A stretch of DNA of 39,380 nt from Culturomica sp. (GCA_031262745.1 JAISHE010000002.1:1-39380); one strand, 5' to 3'. Positions 8,150 through 16,883 are shown, counted from the first letter of the stretch. The notes: generated by a model from the sequence alone, not told the origin. A program made the numbers and translations.

Positions 8150-9277
8150 ATGGAGCAAAATGTAGACAACAACAATCAAGAACAGGAAATTGATTTGTTG
8201 GAACTTTTAAGAAAAGCATGGGACGGTCGCAAGACGATAGTTAAATTTACGGTCGGTTTTATGATTGCGGGCTTGCTTATTGCAATATTCTCCGTAAAAG
8301 AATATGATACAGGTTGCGTGATGGTGCCGCAATCAACCCCTAAAGGCGGTGGTAATCTGAGTAGTTTGGCTTCATTAGCCGGAATAAATCTTAACTCAAT
8401 GTCTGATGGAACACAACTTTCTCCTGATGTGTATCCTAATATTTTAAATAATGCCAATTTTCGTAAGGAATTGATGTATAGTAAAATAAATGTAGAAGGT
8501 TTTGAACAGCCAGTTACGATATATGATTATTTTATGGATGAGGATGGTAGATATCAAAAATTTAATCTTTTTGGTACTATAAAAAACTACACAATCGGTT
8601 TACCGGGCATGATTATAGATTTAATTAAAGGTGAGCCTGATGAAAAGGAAGTAAATTTTTCATCGGAAAATAATATTATAAGTTTGACTTTCAAGGAAAT
8701 GCAATGTTCAAATGTGTTGAAGGAGAGAATAACACTTACATTGGATACTAAGAAAGGATATCTTGAATTGAATGTAAGTATGCCCGAAGCTTTGATTGCT
8801 GCACAAACGGCGATTTATGTGCAAACGCTTTTGCAAAAATATATAACCGAGTTTAAGGTTGATAAGGTACAAAATAATATGGATTTCATTCAAGAGCGTT
8901 ATAATGAAGTGAAAAAAGAATTTGAACAGGTGCAGGCAGAGAGAGCCGTATTTACGGATGAAAACCGTAACCTCACTTCGGCACGTGCTCAAACGGAGCG
9001 TGATAGGCTTGACGCACAATATAACCTTACTTTCGGTATTTATCGTGAACTTGCGACCCAACTTGAACAAGCTAAAATTAGTGTTAAGGAAAACACGGCA
9101 AGTCTAACTGTGATTGATCCGGTGGTTGTGCCGATTAAGGCGTCGAAACCTAATCGTATGCTTATACTCATCGGTTTCACTTTTTTAGGTTTTTGTGCAG
9201 GTGTGGCTACAGTTGTTTTTGTACGTTCGATGTTGCAGGATTTTAAAAATAAGATGTCAAAAGAAGCTAAGGTATAG
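8150..9277 (+). CDS. Wzz-like chain-length determinant (polysaccharide co-polymerase)
   Basis: Inner-membrane polysaccharide co-polymerase that sets polymer length and links to the export channel. The 375 residues show Wzz topology: a short cytoplasmic N-terminus (EIDLLELLRKAWDGRK), TM1 at about 36-50 (FTVGFMIAGLLIAIF), a large periplasmic domain with coiled-coil helices around 230-300 (QNNMDFIQERYNEVKKEFEQ), then the proline-rich VVPIKASKPNRM and TM2 (LILIGFTFLGFCAGVATVVF). A short C-terminal tail has no Walker motifs or tyrosine cluster, so it is not a fused tyrosine kinase. It probably works with the Wza-like protein immediately upstream. Which polymerase it serves, the one in this window or another, is not shown by the sequence. 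Confidence 0.88.
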   Translation: MEQNVDNNNQEQEIDLLELLRKAWDGRKTIVKFTVGFMIAGLLIAIFSVKEYDTGCVMVPQSTPKGGGNLSSLASLAGINLNSMSDGTQLSPDVYPNILNNANFRKELMYSKINVEGFEQPVTIYDYFMDEDGRYQKFNLFGTIKNYTIGLPGMIIDLIKGEPDEKEVNFSSENNIISLTFKEMQCSNVLKERITLTLDTKKGYLELNVSMPEALIAAQTAIYVQTLLQKYITEFKVDKVQNNMDFIQERYNEVKKEFEQVQAERAVFTDENRNLTSARAQTERDRLDAQYNLTFGIYRELATQLEQAKISVKENTASLTVIDPVVVPIKASKPNRMLILIGFTFLGFCAGVATVVFVRSMLQDFKNKMSKEAKV

Positions 9278-9300
9278 GAGAAAGACTATTAAATACTAAC

Positions 9301-9343
9301 AAAAAACGTCATTGTCGTTATCTGAAACGCAATGACGTTTTTT
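9301..9343. terminator. Bidirectional intrinsic terminator
   Basis: Arms 9301-9314 and 9330-9343 are perfectly complementary (14 pairs), and the stem continues 9316-9319/9326-9329 past a single bulged T (9315), with loop 9320-9325. It has T tracts on both strands. It lies between the Wzz-like gene and the convergent DUF4252 gene and can end both transcripts. Confidence 0.9.
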
Positions 9344-9358
9344 TTATATATGGCAACT

Positions 9359-9922
9359 CTATTCATCAAGTTTTTTAATGTTTGCAAGACCGTTGACTTT
9401 AATACGATTAGAAATTTTTGCAATTTCTTTCAAATTAATGTTTCCTCTGATACCGATCATTGTGAAATCACCGCCTTCATTGATAATCATTATAAATTCA
9501 GTTATATCCTTACCTTTCTTATTAGTGAACATGCGCAAAGTTTGTTGCTCCTCGCTCACTTCCATTAAATTGTAATAATTTTTATCATTAAGCATTTTGA
9601 CGGCATCATTATAGAGTACGTCTCCATTTGATTCCGTTGAAAGTATCTTTAATCCCGTTAATTTACGTATAATATTAGCTTCGGGGTCGTCTTCGTAAGA
9701 CAAACTTGCCGCCAATTCAAACATTTTGGGACCAATTGTCATCGTTTTAAAATCATTGGTTTCTTTGTGTTTTTTTTGAAAATTGCTTACAATACCTGCA
9801 TACGCATAATGAGATTGTTCATGATTTTCTTCGTGTTTTTCTTGAGTTTCATCTGAAGTACTTTGTGCATTTAGTGCCACCGTACAAAGCATGACGCTTA
9901 TTATTAAAAATAATTTTTTCAT
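9359..9922 (-). CDS. DUF4252 family exported protein
   Basis: A 187-residue protein with a signal peptide (MKKLFLIISVMLCTVALNA, then Q) and a histidine/glutamate-rich linker (EKHEENHEQSHYAYAG). The C-terminal part has the DUF4252 pattern: a GLKILSTES strand, then YYNLMEVSEEQQTLRMFTNKK, and near the end the conserved FTMIGIRGNINLKEIAKIS. The function of DUF4252 is unknown. In Bacteroidetes these genes commonly sit beside an ECF sigma factor and an anti-sigma gene, as here. The gene starts 4 bases after the stop of the putative anti-sigma gene, so all three are one operon. It probably acts in the periplasm or at the cell envelope. Confidence 0.8.
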   Translation of the reverse strand: MKKLFLIISVMLCTVALNAQSTSDETQEKHEENHEQSHYAYAGIVSNFQKKHKETNDFKTMTIGPKMFELAASLSYEDDPEANIIRKLTGLKILSTESNGDVLYNDAVKMLNDKNYYNLMEVSEEQQTLRMFTNKKGKDITEFIMIINEGGDFTMIGIRGNINLKEIAKISNRIKVNGLANIKKLDE

Positions 9923-9926
9923 AATT

Positions 9927-10400
9927 TTATTCTATTATTGTTGTTGTTAAACTTTCCATTTTTTTCATATTTTCAATCAGCATGTCTTCTCCAACATTTA
10001 TATTTTGAGAAATAAGAAGCAACACATCTTTAGTTTCTTTGTATGCTTCTTCCGGAGAGGTGATAATTTCATCTTTCAATGCAACTTGTTTTTGGGCTGC
10101 GTTTGGCTGCATCACATACCACAAACCTGTTACCAATATAATTGAAGCTGCGATATTTAGGATTCGGCGCATTCTAAAATGATGTTTCGTTTTTATCTTT
10201 TCTATAATGTTGGCGTTAAAATCAGAACCGAGCGAACAGTTGCGTTCTTCTATTTGATAATCAAACCAAGTTTTATATTTTATCAAGTCAGCTGGCAAAT
10301 TGTCTTGCGTGAAAAATTGTCTCAATTCTTCTTCTTCCTGTACGGAAGTGTTGCAAAGCCAATAGTTATCCAGCAAGTTTTTAATTCTATCGCTATTCAT
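9927..10400 (-). CDS. Probable membrane-bound anti-sigma protein
   Basis: A 157-residue single-pass membrane protein: an N-terminal cytoplasmic half of about 75 residues (LLDNYWLCNTSVQEEEELRQFF), one membrane segment near 80-98 (ILNIAASIILVTGLWYVM), and a short periplasmic C-terminus. It has no recognisable zinc-binding ZAS motif. The LLDNYW..T.EEE..L..FF start resembles the short N-terminal helix seen in Bacteroidetes anti-sigma and FecR-like proteins. It lies 6 bases after the sigma gene and 4 bases before the DUF4252 gene. The anti-sigma role is inferred from topology and position and is not shown by a diagnostic motif. Confidence 0.6.
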   Translation of the reverse strand: MNSDRIKNLLDNYWLCNTSVQEEEELRQFFTQDNLPADLIKYKTWFDYQIEERNCSLGSDFNANIIEKIKTKHHFRMRRILNIAASIILVTGLWYVMQPNAAQKQVALKDEIITSPEEAYKETKDVLLLISQNINVGEDMLIENMKKMESLTTTIIE

Positions 10401-10406
10401 AATTTC

Positions 10407-10904
10407 TTAGTTTATTCTATTGAAATATTCTTTTATCTTTTGCCTAGCACGAAAGAGAGTTATTTTAACTTGTCCTTCGTTAATATTTAAAACAGATTCA
10501 ATTTCTTTATATGACATGTGTTCTATATCCCTTAATTCTACTACTTCTCTTTCTTTTGAAGGTAATTTTTCGAGAAACATACTCAGCAATCTCATATTTT
10601 CTTCTCTTTCAACTTCTTTGTACGGTGAATTGTTTTCGGTTTCATAAAAATCATGCCCTTCTATGCTAATGTTTTGGTTATCTTTAAGTTTTAGATGACT
10701 TAACGCAAAATTGCGACTCATCATGCAACAATAAGCTTCTTTATTTGTTATTGTGTTCCATTCATTGCGCATTTGCCACATTTTCAACATCACGTCCTGA
10801 ACAACATCGGCAGCATCATCACCGTTGCGTATGATGCGAAAAGCAATACGAAAGAGTTTGTCTTTCAAAGGTAATATGTTATTTTCAAATTCTTTAAGTT
10901 GCAC
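10407..10904 (-). CDS. ECF-type RNA polymerase sigma factor
   Basis: A 165-residue sigma-70 family factor of the extracytoplasmic function group, with regions 2 and 4 only. Region 2 includes LFRIAFRIIRNGDDAADVVQDVMLKMWQ, with the conserved DAxDVVQDV pattern. Region 4 is LPSKEREVVELRDIEHMSYKEIESVLNINEGQVKITLFRARQKI in short, a clear helix-turn-helix. It heads a minus-strand operon with a membrane anti-sigma candidate and a DUF4252 protein, and diverges from the efflux operon. Its target promoters cannot be told from this window. Control of its own operon and the divergent pump is plausible but unproven. Confidence 0.9.
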   Translation of the reverse strand: MQLKEFENNILPLKDKLFRIAFRIIRNGDDAADVVQDVMLKMWQMRNEWNTITNKEAYCCMMSRNFALSHLKLKDNQNISIEGHDFYETENNSPYKEVEREENMRLLSMFLEKLPSKEREVVELRDIEHMSYKEIESVLNINEGQVKITLFRARQKIKEYFNRIN

Positions 10905-11040
10905 TTCCTATTGCTTTTCACCTATTAAGATGATTTAAAGTACGGAAAGTTACAAAAATAAATGAATTTTTTTTCATCTTTGTTGTAACAAATCAAGACT
11001 TGTGTCGTCATAGATTTGTAATGATTAAAAAATAGCTAAG
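10905..11040. promoter_or_regulatory. Divergent promoter region between sigma operon and efflux operon
   Basis: This 136-base region is AT-rich. A -7-like TAGATTTG is at 11011-11018 on the plus strand, and TATTTTTG lies on the minus strand (10960-10953). Neither has a TTTG box at the usual 19-base distance, so these may not be primary-sigma promoters. An ECF-type promoter is possible but cannot be defined here. Confidence 0.35.
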
Positions 11041-11715
11041 ATGATTACACTAAAGAATATCAATAAGACATATAATAACGGTAGTCCGCTCCACGTATTG
11101 AAAGGTATTGATTTGATTATTGAGAAAGGAGAATTTGTTTCCATAATGGGAGCATCCGGTTCCGGTAAATCGACCTTATTAAACATACTTGGTATTTTAG
11201 ACAACTATGATGATGGGGAATACTATTTAAACAAAGTATTGATTAAAAATCTCACGGAAACTCAATCGGCTGTTTATCGCAATAAGATGATAGGTTTTGT
11301 ATTTCAATCATTTAACCTTATCTCTTTCAAAAATGCACTTGAGAATGTTGCCTTACCTCTGTATTATCAGAATATATCTCGCAAGAAGCGCAATTTAATT
11401 GCAATGGAATATCTCGACAAACTCGGCTTGAAAGATTGGGCACAACATATGCCGAATGAAATGTCGGGAGGTCAAAAGCAGAGAGTCGCTATTGCAAGAG
11501 CTTTGGTGGCTAAACCTCAGGTGATACTTGCTGATGAACCTACAGGTGCACTTGACAGCAAAACTTCCGTTGAAGTAATGGAAATTCTGAAAGAAGTTAA
11601 TGCAGACGGCATGACAATGATTATTGTTACGCATGATCCGGAAGTTTCCCGCAAAACTCGCAAAATAATACACATCAAAGATGGTGTTATCGGAAACATT
11701 ACTAACAACGATTAA
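11041..11715 (+). CDS. MacB/LolD-type ABC transporter ATP-binding protein
   Basis: The 224-residue nucleotide-binding subunit that powers the two permeases downstream. Walker A is GASGSGKST at 37-45 (Lys43). The Q-loop is in FVFQSFNL, the ABC signature is MSGGQKQR, Walker B is VILADEPTGALD and the switch His is in IIVTHDP. The LolD/MacB/FtsE subfamily is indicated by the overall length and by GILDNYDDGEYYL. The ATPase is separate from the permeases, whereas E. coli MacB is one fused protein. It opens a five-gene operon ending in a TolC-like channel, with 11 bases to the first permease. Confidence 0.93.
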   Translation: MITLKNINKTYNNGSPLHVLKGIDLIIEKGEFVSIMGASGSGKSTLLNILGILDNYDDGEYYLNKVLIKNLTETQSAVYRNKMIGFVFQSFNLISFKNALENVALPLYYQNISRKKRNLIAMEYLDKLGLKDWAQHMPNEMSGGQKQRVAIARALVAKPQVILADEPTGALDSKTSVEVMEILKEVNADGMTMIIVTHDPEVSRKTRKIIHIKDGVIGNITNND

Positions 11716-11726
11716 AATCACCACAG

Positions 11727-12974
11727 ATGTTTGACATTTGGCAAGAAATATTCAGCACTATCAAAAAAAACAAGTTGCGCACTTTCCTAACGGGATTCGC
11801 AATGGCTTGGGGTATATTCATTTTGATAATTTTACTCGGTTCCGGTAATGGTCTGAAAAACGGTTCTATTCAAAGTTACGGTAGCAGTCAAAAAAACATA
11901 ATGTATCTTTGGCCCGGCAGAACAAGCATTCCTTATAAGGGTTTTCAAAAGGGCAGACGCATTAAGTTTGAAGATGACGAAGAAAGTTATTTGAAACGTA
12001 GATTCGGAGAAATTGATGTATTTGCTTCCGTAATAGAGAAGTATAGTATGGTAATATCCTATGGTCAAGAATATTCTACCGTTACGGTTTCCGGTACTCA
12101 ACCTTCTTACGCTTTTATTAATAATCTGGAAGTTAAGGCGAACAATGGTCGTTTTTTAAATGAAATGGATTTATTGGAAAAACGGAAGGTGATAGTTATT
12201 CACAGAAAATTATCAGATCTACTATTTAAAGCAAATAATCCTATTGGGGAGTATGTAGTAGTTAATAAAATAGCATATAAGGTGGTGGGAGTTTATGACG
12301 ATGATAATACAAATGATACTCCTCCTGTTTATATTCCTTACACAACGGCTAAGGTTATTTTTGACCCAACAGCCGGAAGTAGTGAATTGGTTTTCACGTT
12401 GGATGGCATAACGACGGAACAGCAAGGTGAAGATTTTGAGTCATCCGTAAGGAATGCCGAGGCAGAAAAGCATACATTTGATCCGACAGATAGGCGAGGT
12501 GTTTATGTTTGGAATATGTTGGCAGATTATTTGCAAACACTTAATGTTTTTGGTGCTATTAATTCTTTTATATGGGTGATAGGTATAGGCACTTTGATTG
12601 CAGGCATTGTGGGAGTTAGTAATATTATGCTGATAACAGTTAAAGAACGTACGAAGGAATTCGGCATTCGTAAGGCTTTAGGTGCGTCTCCTTTTTCTAT
12701 TTTGAAACTTATAGTTTTGGAAGCATTGCTGGTAACGGGATTTTTCGGTTACATCGGGATGGTGGCAGGAGTTGGGATAACGGAGCTTTTAGCAAAAATT
12801 TTAGAAAATTCAACACCGGAAGGAGAGATGTCTGTTTTTTCAAACCCCACGGTTGATTTACCGATAGTTATTTCCGCAACGCTTGTACTTGTGATAGCCG
12901 GTATATTAGCAGGTTATTTCCCTGCACGAAAAGCAGTGAAGATTAAGCCGATAGAGGCATTAAGATATGAGTAA
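11727..12974 (+). CDS. MacB-type ABC transporter permease, first of two
   Basis: A 415-residue permease of the MacB_PCD plus FtsX architecture. TM1 is near residues 18-42 (LRTFLTGFAMAWGIFILIILLG), followed by a large periplasmic domain of about 220 residues and three C-terminal membrane segments. The first of these, about 275-300, precedes VSNIMLITVKERTKEFGIRKALGA, the conserved FtsX coupling loop. The C-terminus has GYFPARKAVKIKPIEALRYE. Family members do mechanotransmission: ATP binding in the cytoplasm drives periplasmic movement. It is paired with a second, diverged permease 18 bases downstream, so the complex is probably a heterodimer. Confidence 0.9.
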   Translation: MFDIWQEIFSTIKKNKLRTFLTGFAMAWGIFILIILLGSGNGLKNGSIQSYGSSQKNIMYLWPGRTSIPYKGFQKGRRIKFEDDEESYLKRRFGEIDVFASVIEKYSMVISYGQEYSTVTVSGTQPSYAFINNLEVKANNGRFLNEMDLLEKRKVIVIHRKLSDLLFKANNPIGEYVVVNKIAYKVVGVYDDDNTNDTPPVYIPYTTAKVIFDPTAGSSELVFTLDGITTEQQGEDFESSVRNAEAEKHTFDPTDRRGVYVWNMLADYLQTLNVFGAINSFIWVIGIGTLIAGIVGVSNIMLITVKERTKEFGIRKALGASPFSILKLIVLEALLVTGFFGYIGMVAGVGITELLAKILENSTPEGEMSVFSNPTVDLPIVISATLVLVIAGILAGYFPARKAVKIKPIEALRYE

Positions 12975-12992
12975 TCTAAAAAATAATTAGGT

Positions 12993-14252
12993 ATGTTTGA
13001 CTTAGATCGTTGGCAGGAAATTTGGATTACGATAACTCGTAACAAAATGCGGAGTTTTCTCACGGCATTCGGTGTATTCTGGGGTATATTTATGTTGGTG
13101 GTTATGGCGGGAGCAGGCTATGGTATGCAAAATTCTATTATATCCGGTTTCGACGGTTTTGCTGTTAACTCTGCATTCTTTTTTACTAATCGCACATCAG
13201 AGGCTTATAAAGGTTTTCGTAAAGGTAGAAGTTGGGATTTTCAAAATGAAGATTTATCAATTCTGAAATCGCAAGTAAAAGAATTACAGTATATATCGCC
13301 TATGCTTTTAGGTGGACGTAGAGACAACAACACCGTTAGACAAGATAAATACGGCAGTTTCCACATCAAAGGTTTACATTATAACTACACTAAAATAGAT
13401 CCGTTAGATATACTCAAAGGTCGTTTTATCAATGAAATAGATCTTGAGGAGCGCAGGAAAGTATGTGTTATCGGCAAAAAAGTTTATGAAGACATGTTTG
13501 ACGTGGATGAAAATCCTATCGGACAGTTGATAAAAGTGAACGGTATATATTATTCTATAATAGGAGTTGTAGAACCTGTTGTAACTAATGTTAATATTGG
13601 CGGTAACAATAGGGAAGCTATTATATTACCTTATACTGTTATGCAGCAAACTTACAATAGAGGAGATGTCATTGACTGTATTGCTATCACGGCTTATTCC
13701 AACATTCCAATTAGTGATGTGGAAGAAAAAGTGAAAAGTATTTTAAAACAAAAACATTCAATAGCTCCGAATGATAATCAAGCAGTTGATGATTTTAATG
13801 CTGAGAAAATGTTTAAAATGATTTCCAATGTATTTACAGGTGTCAATGTTTTGATTTGGATTGTGGGCTTAGGTACACTAATCTCAGGTGTTGTCGGAGT
13901 TAGTAACATTATGATGGTAACTGTTAGGGAACGTACAAAAGAAATCGGCATACGTAGAGCACTGGGAGCGAAACCGCTTTCAATACTTGTGCAAATTATG
14001 AATGAAAGTCTTTTACTTACGTCGCTTGCAGGATTTTTCGGTCTTGCAGCAGGAGTGGGTTTATTGTCGCTTGTCGACATGGCTTTGGGAGAACAAGAAA
14101 AAGGACAAGGATTTTTCTTGCATCCTCAGATACCTTTTTCAATGGCTGTAACTGCGGCTGTTATTTTGTTAGCAAGTGGAATAATTGCAGGAATAATACC
14201 ATCGTTGAGAGCATTACAAGTGAAGGCAATTGATGCTATAAGAGAAGAATAA
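12993..14252 (+). CDS. MacB-type ABC transporter permease, second of two
   Basis: A 419-residue paralogue of the preceding permease with the same layout: TM1 at about 19-42 (MRSFLTAFGVFWGIFMLVVMAG), a periplasmic MacB_PCD domain, the coupling segment VSNIMMVTVRERTKEIGIRRALGA, and a C-terminus ending in ALQVKAIDAIREE. The two copies differ over the periplasmic half but keep the coupling loop nearly unchanged, as expected for partners sharing one ATPase. It sits 21 bases before the adaptor gene. The exported substrate cannot be read from the sequence; family members export antibiotics, peptides, lipoproteins or siderophores. Confidence 0.9.
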   Translation: MFDLDRWQEIWITITRNKMRSFLTAFGVFWGIFMLVVMAGAGYGMQNSIISGFDGFAVNSAFFFTNRTSEAYKGFRKGRSWDFQNEDLSILKSQVKELQYISPMLLGGRRDNNTVRQDKYGSFHIKGLHYNYTKIDPLDILKGRFINEIDLEERRKVCVIGKKVYEDMFDVDENPIGQLIKVNGIYYSIIGVVEPVVTNVNIGGNNREAIILPYTVMQQTYNRGDVIDCIAITAYSNIPISDVEEKVKSILKQKHSIAPNDNQAVDDFNAEKMFKMISNVFTGVNVLIWIVGLGTLISGVVGVSNIMMVTVRERTKEIGIRRALGAKPLSILVQIMNESLLLTSLAGFFGLAAGVGLLSLVDMALGEQEKGQGFFLHPQIPFSMAVTAAVILLASGIIAGIIPSLRALQVKAIDAIREE

Positions 14253-14273
14253 TTAAATAAATAATGATAAATT

Positions 14274-15374
14274 ATGAGAAAGTACTTAAAATTTGTTTTT
14301 CTGGGTCTATTCGTACTCATTTTGATTTGGACATTTTGGTTTTTGTGGAAAAAGTCTCAACCGGAAAAAGTTGTTTATGAAACCGTTAAACCTGAAATTG
14401 CTTCTATTCAGAAAAAAACAGTGGCTACCGGTAAAGTTGAACCGCGAGATGAAGTTTTGATTAAACCGCAGATATCCGGTATAGTGTCTGAAGTTTACAA
14501 AGAAGCAGGTCAACCTGTGAAATCGGGAGAAGTTATAGCAAAAGTGATGGTAATCCCTGAAATGGGTACTCTTAATGCTGCCGAAACGGAAGTTAACCTT
14601 GCTAAGATAAGTCTTGAACAGTCGCAAAAAGAATATGATCGAACTAAAAAACTGTTTGATTCCAAAGTGATTGCACAAGAAGAGATGGATCAGCAGGAAA
14701 CTGCACTGCAAAGGTCTAAGGAGCAATTGCGCAATGCGCAGGATAATCTGGAAATAGTGCGTGATGGTATAGCAAAGCGTTCATCGCAATTCAGTAATAC
14801 CCAAATACGTGCCACAATCACAGGTATGATTCTTGACGTGCCGATAAAAGTCGGTAATTCCGTAATACAATCGAATAACTTTAATGATGGAACAACCATT
14901 GCTTCTATTGCCGATATGAGCGACATGATTTTTGTAGGTAAAATAGATGAAACCGAAGTAGGACGCGTTAAAGAAGGTATGCAATTAAGTCTAACGGTTG
15001 GTGCGCTACAAAGTATGAAGTTTAATGCGACTTTGGAATATATTTCACCTAAAAGTATAGAAGAAAACGGTGCAATCCTTTTTGAAATCAAGGCTGCAGC
15101 AGAGATTCCCGATACTGTTTTCGTGCGTGCCGGTTATAGTGCAAATGCAGAAATCATTTTGGACAGTCGCGACAGTGTTCTTTCTATTCCGGAAAGTACT
15201 GTGGAATTCGTACAAGACTCATCGTTTGTATATGTTTTAACAAAGGAAACTCCGGAACCTGTTTATGAAAAGAAATATGTAAAATTGGGACTTTCCGACG
15301 GTATTAAAGTAGAAATACTGAGTGGTATTATTGCCGATGATAAAATTCGTGGCGGAAAAATTGTGAAGAAATAA
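14274..15374 (+). CDS. MacA-like periplasmic adaptor (membrane fusion protein)
   Basis: A 366-residue HlyD/MacA-family adaptor that joins the inner-membrane permease to the outer-membrane channel. An N-terminal membrane anchor occupies residues 3-26 (YLKFVFLGLFVLILIWTFWF). It is followed by a lipoyl half-motif (TGKVEPRDEVLIKPQISG), an alpha-helical hairpin of about 65 residues (AAETEVNLAKISLEQSQKEY through LRNAQDNLEIV), the second lipoyl half (IRATITGMILDVPIKVGNSV) and beta-barrel and membrane-proximal domains. The gene order ATPase, permease, permease, adaptor, TolC matches a complete tripartite pump. No lipobox is present. Confidence 0.9.
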   Translation: MRKYLKFVFLGLFVLILIWTFWFLWKKSQPEKVVYETVKPEIASIQKKTVATGKVEPRDEVLIKPQISGIVSEVYKEAGQPVKSGEVIAKVMVIPEMGTLNAAETEVNLAKISLEQSQKEYDRTKKLFDSKVIAQEEMDQQETALQRSKEQLRNAQDNLEIVRDGIAKRSSQFSNTQIRATITGMILDVPIKVGNSVIQSNNFNDGTTIASIADMSDMIFVGKIDETEVGRVKEGMQLSLTVGALQSMKFNATLEYISPKSIEENGAILFEIKAAAEIPDTVFVRAGYSANAEIILDSRDSVLSIPESTVEFVQDSSFVYVLTKETPEPVYEKKYVKLGLSDGIKVEILSGIIADDKIRGGKIVKK

Positions 15375-15392
15375 TAAATAAAAATATCAATA

Positions 15393-16778
15393 ATGAGAAT
15401 AAGCATTATAATAACCTTGCTTCTTTGTTCGGGATTCACAGCAACAATTTCGGCACAATCGGTTGATAGTATTACTACTGCTAATGTGGAACCGGAGATA
15501 GTAAAGGCTTGGACGCTAAAACAGTGCATAGAATATGCAGTTGAAAACAATATAGACATACGTCAGCGAATTTTACAAAACAGAAGTGCTGAGATAGAGT
15601 TGAATACTACTCGTAACAGTCGATTGCCTAATTTGAATGCGAATATGGGACAGAATTTTTATTTTGGTCGAGGACCCGGCAGAGACGGCACTTATCAAGA
15701 TCAAACGCAATCATCTTCCTCCTTAAGCGTGAATGCAAATGTATCTATATTTTCGGGACTTAATGTAAGTAATCGAATAAAAGCAAACGAACTAAACTTG
15801 CAGGCAACTATTGAGGATTTCAATAAAGCTAAGGAAGATTTGGCATTGAATATCACTTCATATTTTTTGCAAGTGATTTATAATAAGGAATTACTTGCAA
15901 TAGCTGACGAACAGTTGGAACTTACAAAGAAACAACTTGCTGATGCGGAATCGCTTGTAGAGAACGGTAAAAGTCCGGAAAGCGATTTATATGATGCTCG
16001 TTCGGCACTTGCCCGTGATGAAGCTGCCCGTGTTGAGACTGCAAATGCATTGAAACTCTCGCTTTTGGATTTGGCGCAATTACTGAATTTTCCGGACATT
16101 GAAAAATTTGACATAGAAATGACGACTACCGATACGCTTCCTGTTACGGAATATGTGGCACTTGTAACTCCCGACAATATTTATGATAACTACATTAATA
16201 ATCGTCCGAGTATTAAAGCAGCAGAATTACGTTTAAAGAGCAGTGAATACGATTTAAAAGTTGCAAAATCCGCATATTATCCGAGTCTTTCCTTAGGAGC
16301 ATCTTACAGTAACAGTTATTACCATACGTACAATCCTCCTGCCGGAACGATAAATGAATCATTGTCAACACAATGGAGTCGCAATGGAAGTGAAAACATA
16401 GGTTTATCTCTAAATATACCGATTTTCAACCGAATGTCAAGTCGCAATCAAGTACGCAATGCACGTATTTCAATGGAGAATAGTCAATTAGCTCTGGATA
16501 ATGTGCGTCAACAACTTTATAAGGAGATACAACAGGCTTATTACAATGCAATTGCTGCGAAAGAAAAATATGAAGCGGCTAAAAAGGCAGTTGATGCATC
16601 GCGAATAGCCTTTATTTATGAATTAAGGAAGTATACGGCGGGAAGATCAACCAGCTATCAATTTGAAGAGGCTAAAAAGCGTTTATCACAGACAACGGCT
16701 GAAACTGCACAAGCAAAATACAATTTGATTTTTAGAACAAAGATTTTGGATTTCTACAAGGGAGTACCTTTGTTTTAA
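15393..16778 (+). CDS. TolC-like outer-membrane efflux channel
   Basis: A 461-residue outer-membrane factor. The signal peptide is MRISIIITLLLCSGFTATISA, followed by QS. The mature protein has the two OEP repeats of TolC proteins. The first begins WTLKQCIEYAVENNIDIRQR and the second lies around residues 270-440, with long amphipathic helices such as RNARISMENSQLALDNVRQQ. TolC-like trimers form the outer-membrane duct for the pump encoded by the four genes upstream, 18 bases away. The polysaccharide region starts after it, with a CTTTT repeat only 29 bases past the stop. Confidence 0.92.
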   Translation: MRISIIITLLLCSGFTATISAQSVDSITTANVEPEIVKAWTLKQCIEYAVENNIDIRQRILQNRSAEIELNTTRNSRLPNLNANMGQNFYFGRGPGRDGTYQDQTQSSSSLSVNANVSIFSGLNVSNRIKANELNLQATIEDFNKAKEDLALNITSYFLQVIYNKELLAIADEQLELTKKQLADAESLVENGKSPESDLYDARSALARDEAARVETANALKLSLLDLAQLLNFPDIEKFDIEMTTTDTLPVTEYVALVTPDNIYDNYINNRPSIKAAELRLKSSEYDLKVAKSAYYPSLSLGASYSNSYYHTYNPPAGTINESLSTQWSRNGSENIGLSLNIPIFNRMSSRNQVRNARISMENSQLALDNVRQQLYKEIQQAYYNAIAAKEKYEAAKKAVDASRIAFIYELRKYTAGRSTSYQFEEAKKRLSQTTAETAQAKYNLIFRTKILDFYKGVPLF

Positions 16779-16793
16779 TACAAAAAGTTGAGT

Positions 16794-16813
16794 AAAAGAA
16801 ATGCAATTCTTTT
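16794..16813 (+). terminator. Weak terminator-like hairpin after the TolC-like gene
   Basis: A 7-pair AT-rich stem joins 16794-16800 and 16807-16813 (loop 16801-16806) and leads into the pyrimidine-rich repeat. The right arm is the first part of the CTTTT repeat itself. Stability is low, so this is a tentative call. Confidence 0.3.
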
Positions 16814-16847
16814 CTTTTCTTTTCTTTTCTTTTCTTTTCTTTTCTTT
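16807..16847. repeat. CTTTT pentanucleotide tandem repeat, about 8 units
   Basis: C recurs every 5 bases at 16809, 16814, 16819, 16824, 16829, 16834, 16839 and 16844 within an otherwise pure T tract. It is a 41-base polypyrimidine run with mirror symmetry. It ends 5 bases before the -33 region of the promoter that probably drives the polysaccharide operon. Repeats of this kind change length by polymerase slippage. Confidence 0.9.
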
Positions 16848-16852
16848 ATCTA

Positions 16853-16883
16853 TTTTATAGGTCAGAAAAAATTTATAACTTTG
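16853..16883 (+). promoter_or_regulatory. Probable promoter of the polysaccharide operon
   Basis: TAACTTTG (16876-16883) is a perfect TAnnTTTG box. The -33 position, 19 bases upstream, reads TTTT (16853-16856) and not TTTG, so it is a weaker match. Transcription from here gives a leader of about 250 bases before upxY. The CTTTT repeat abuts it on the upstream side. Confidence 0.5.
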
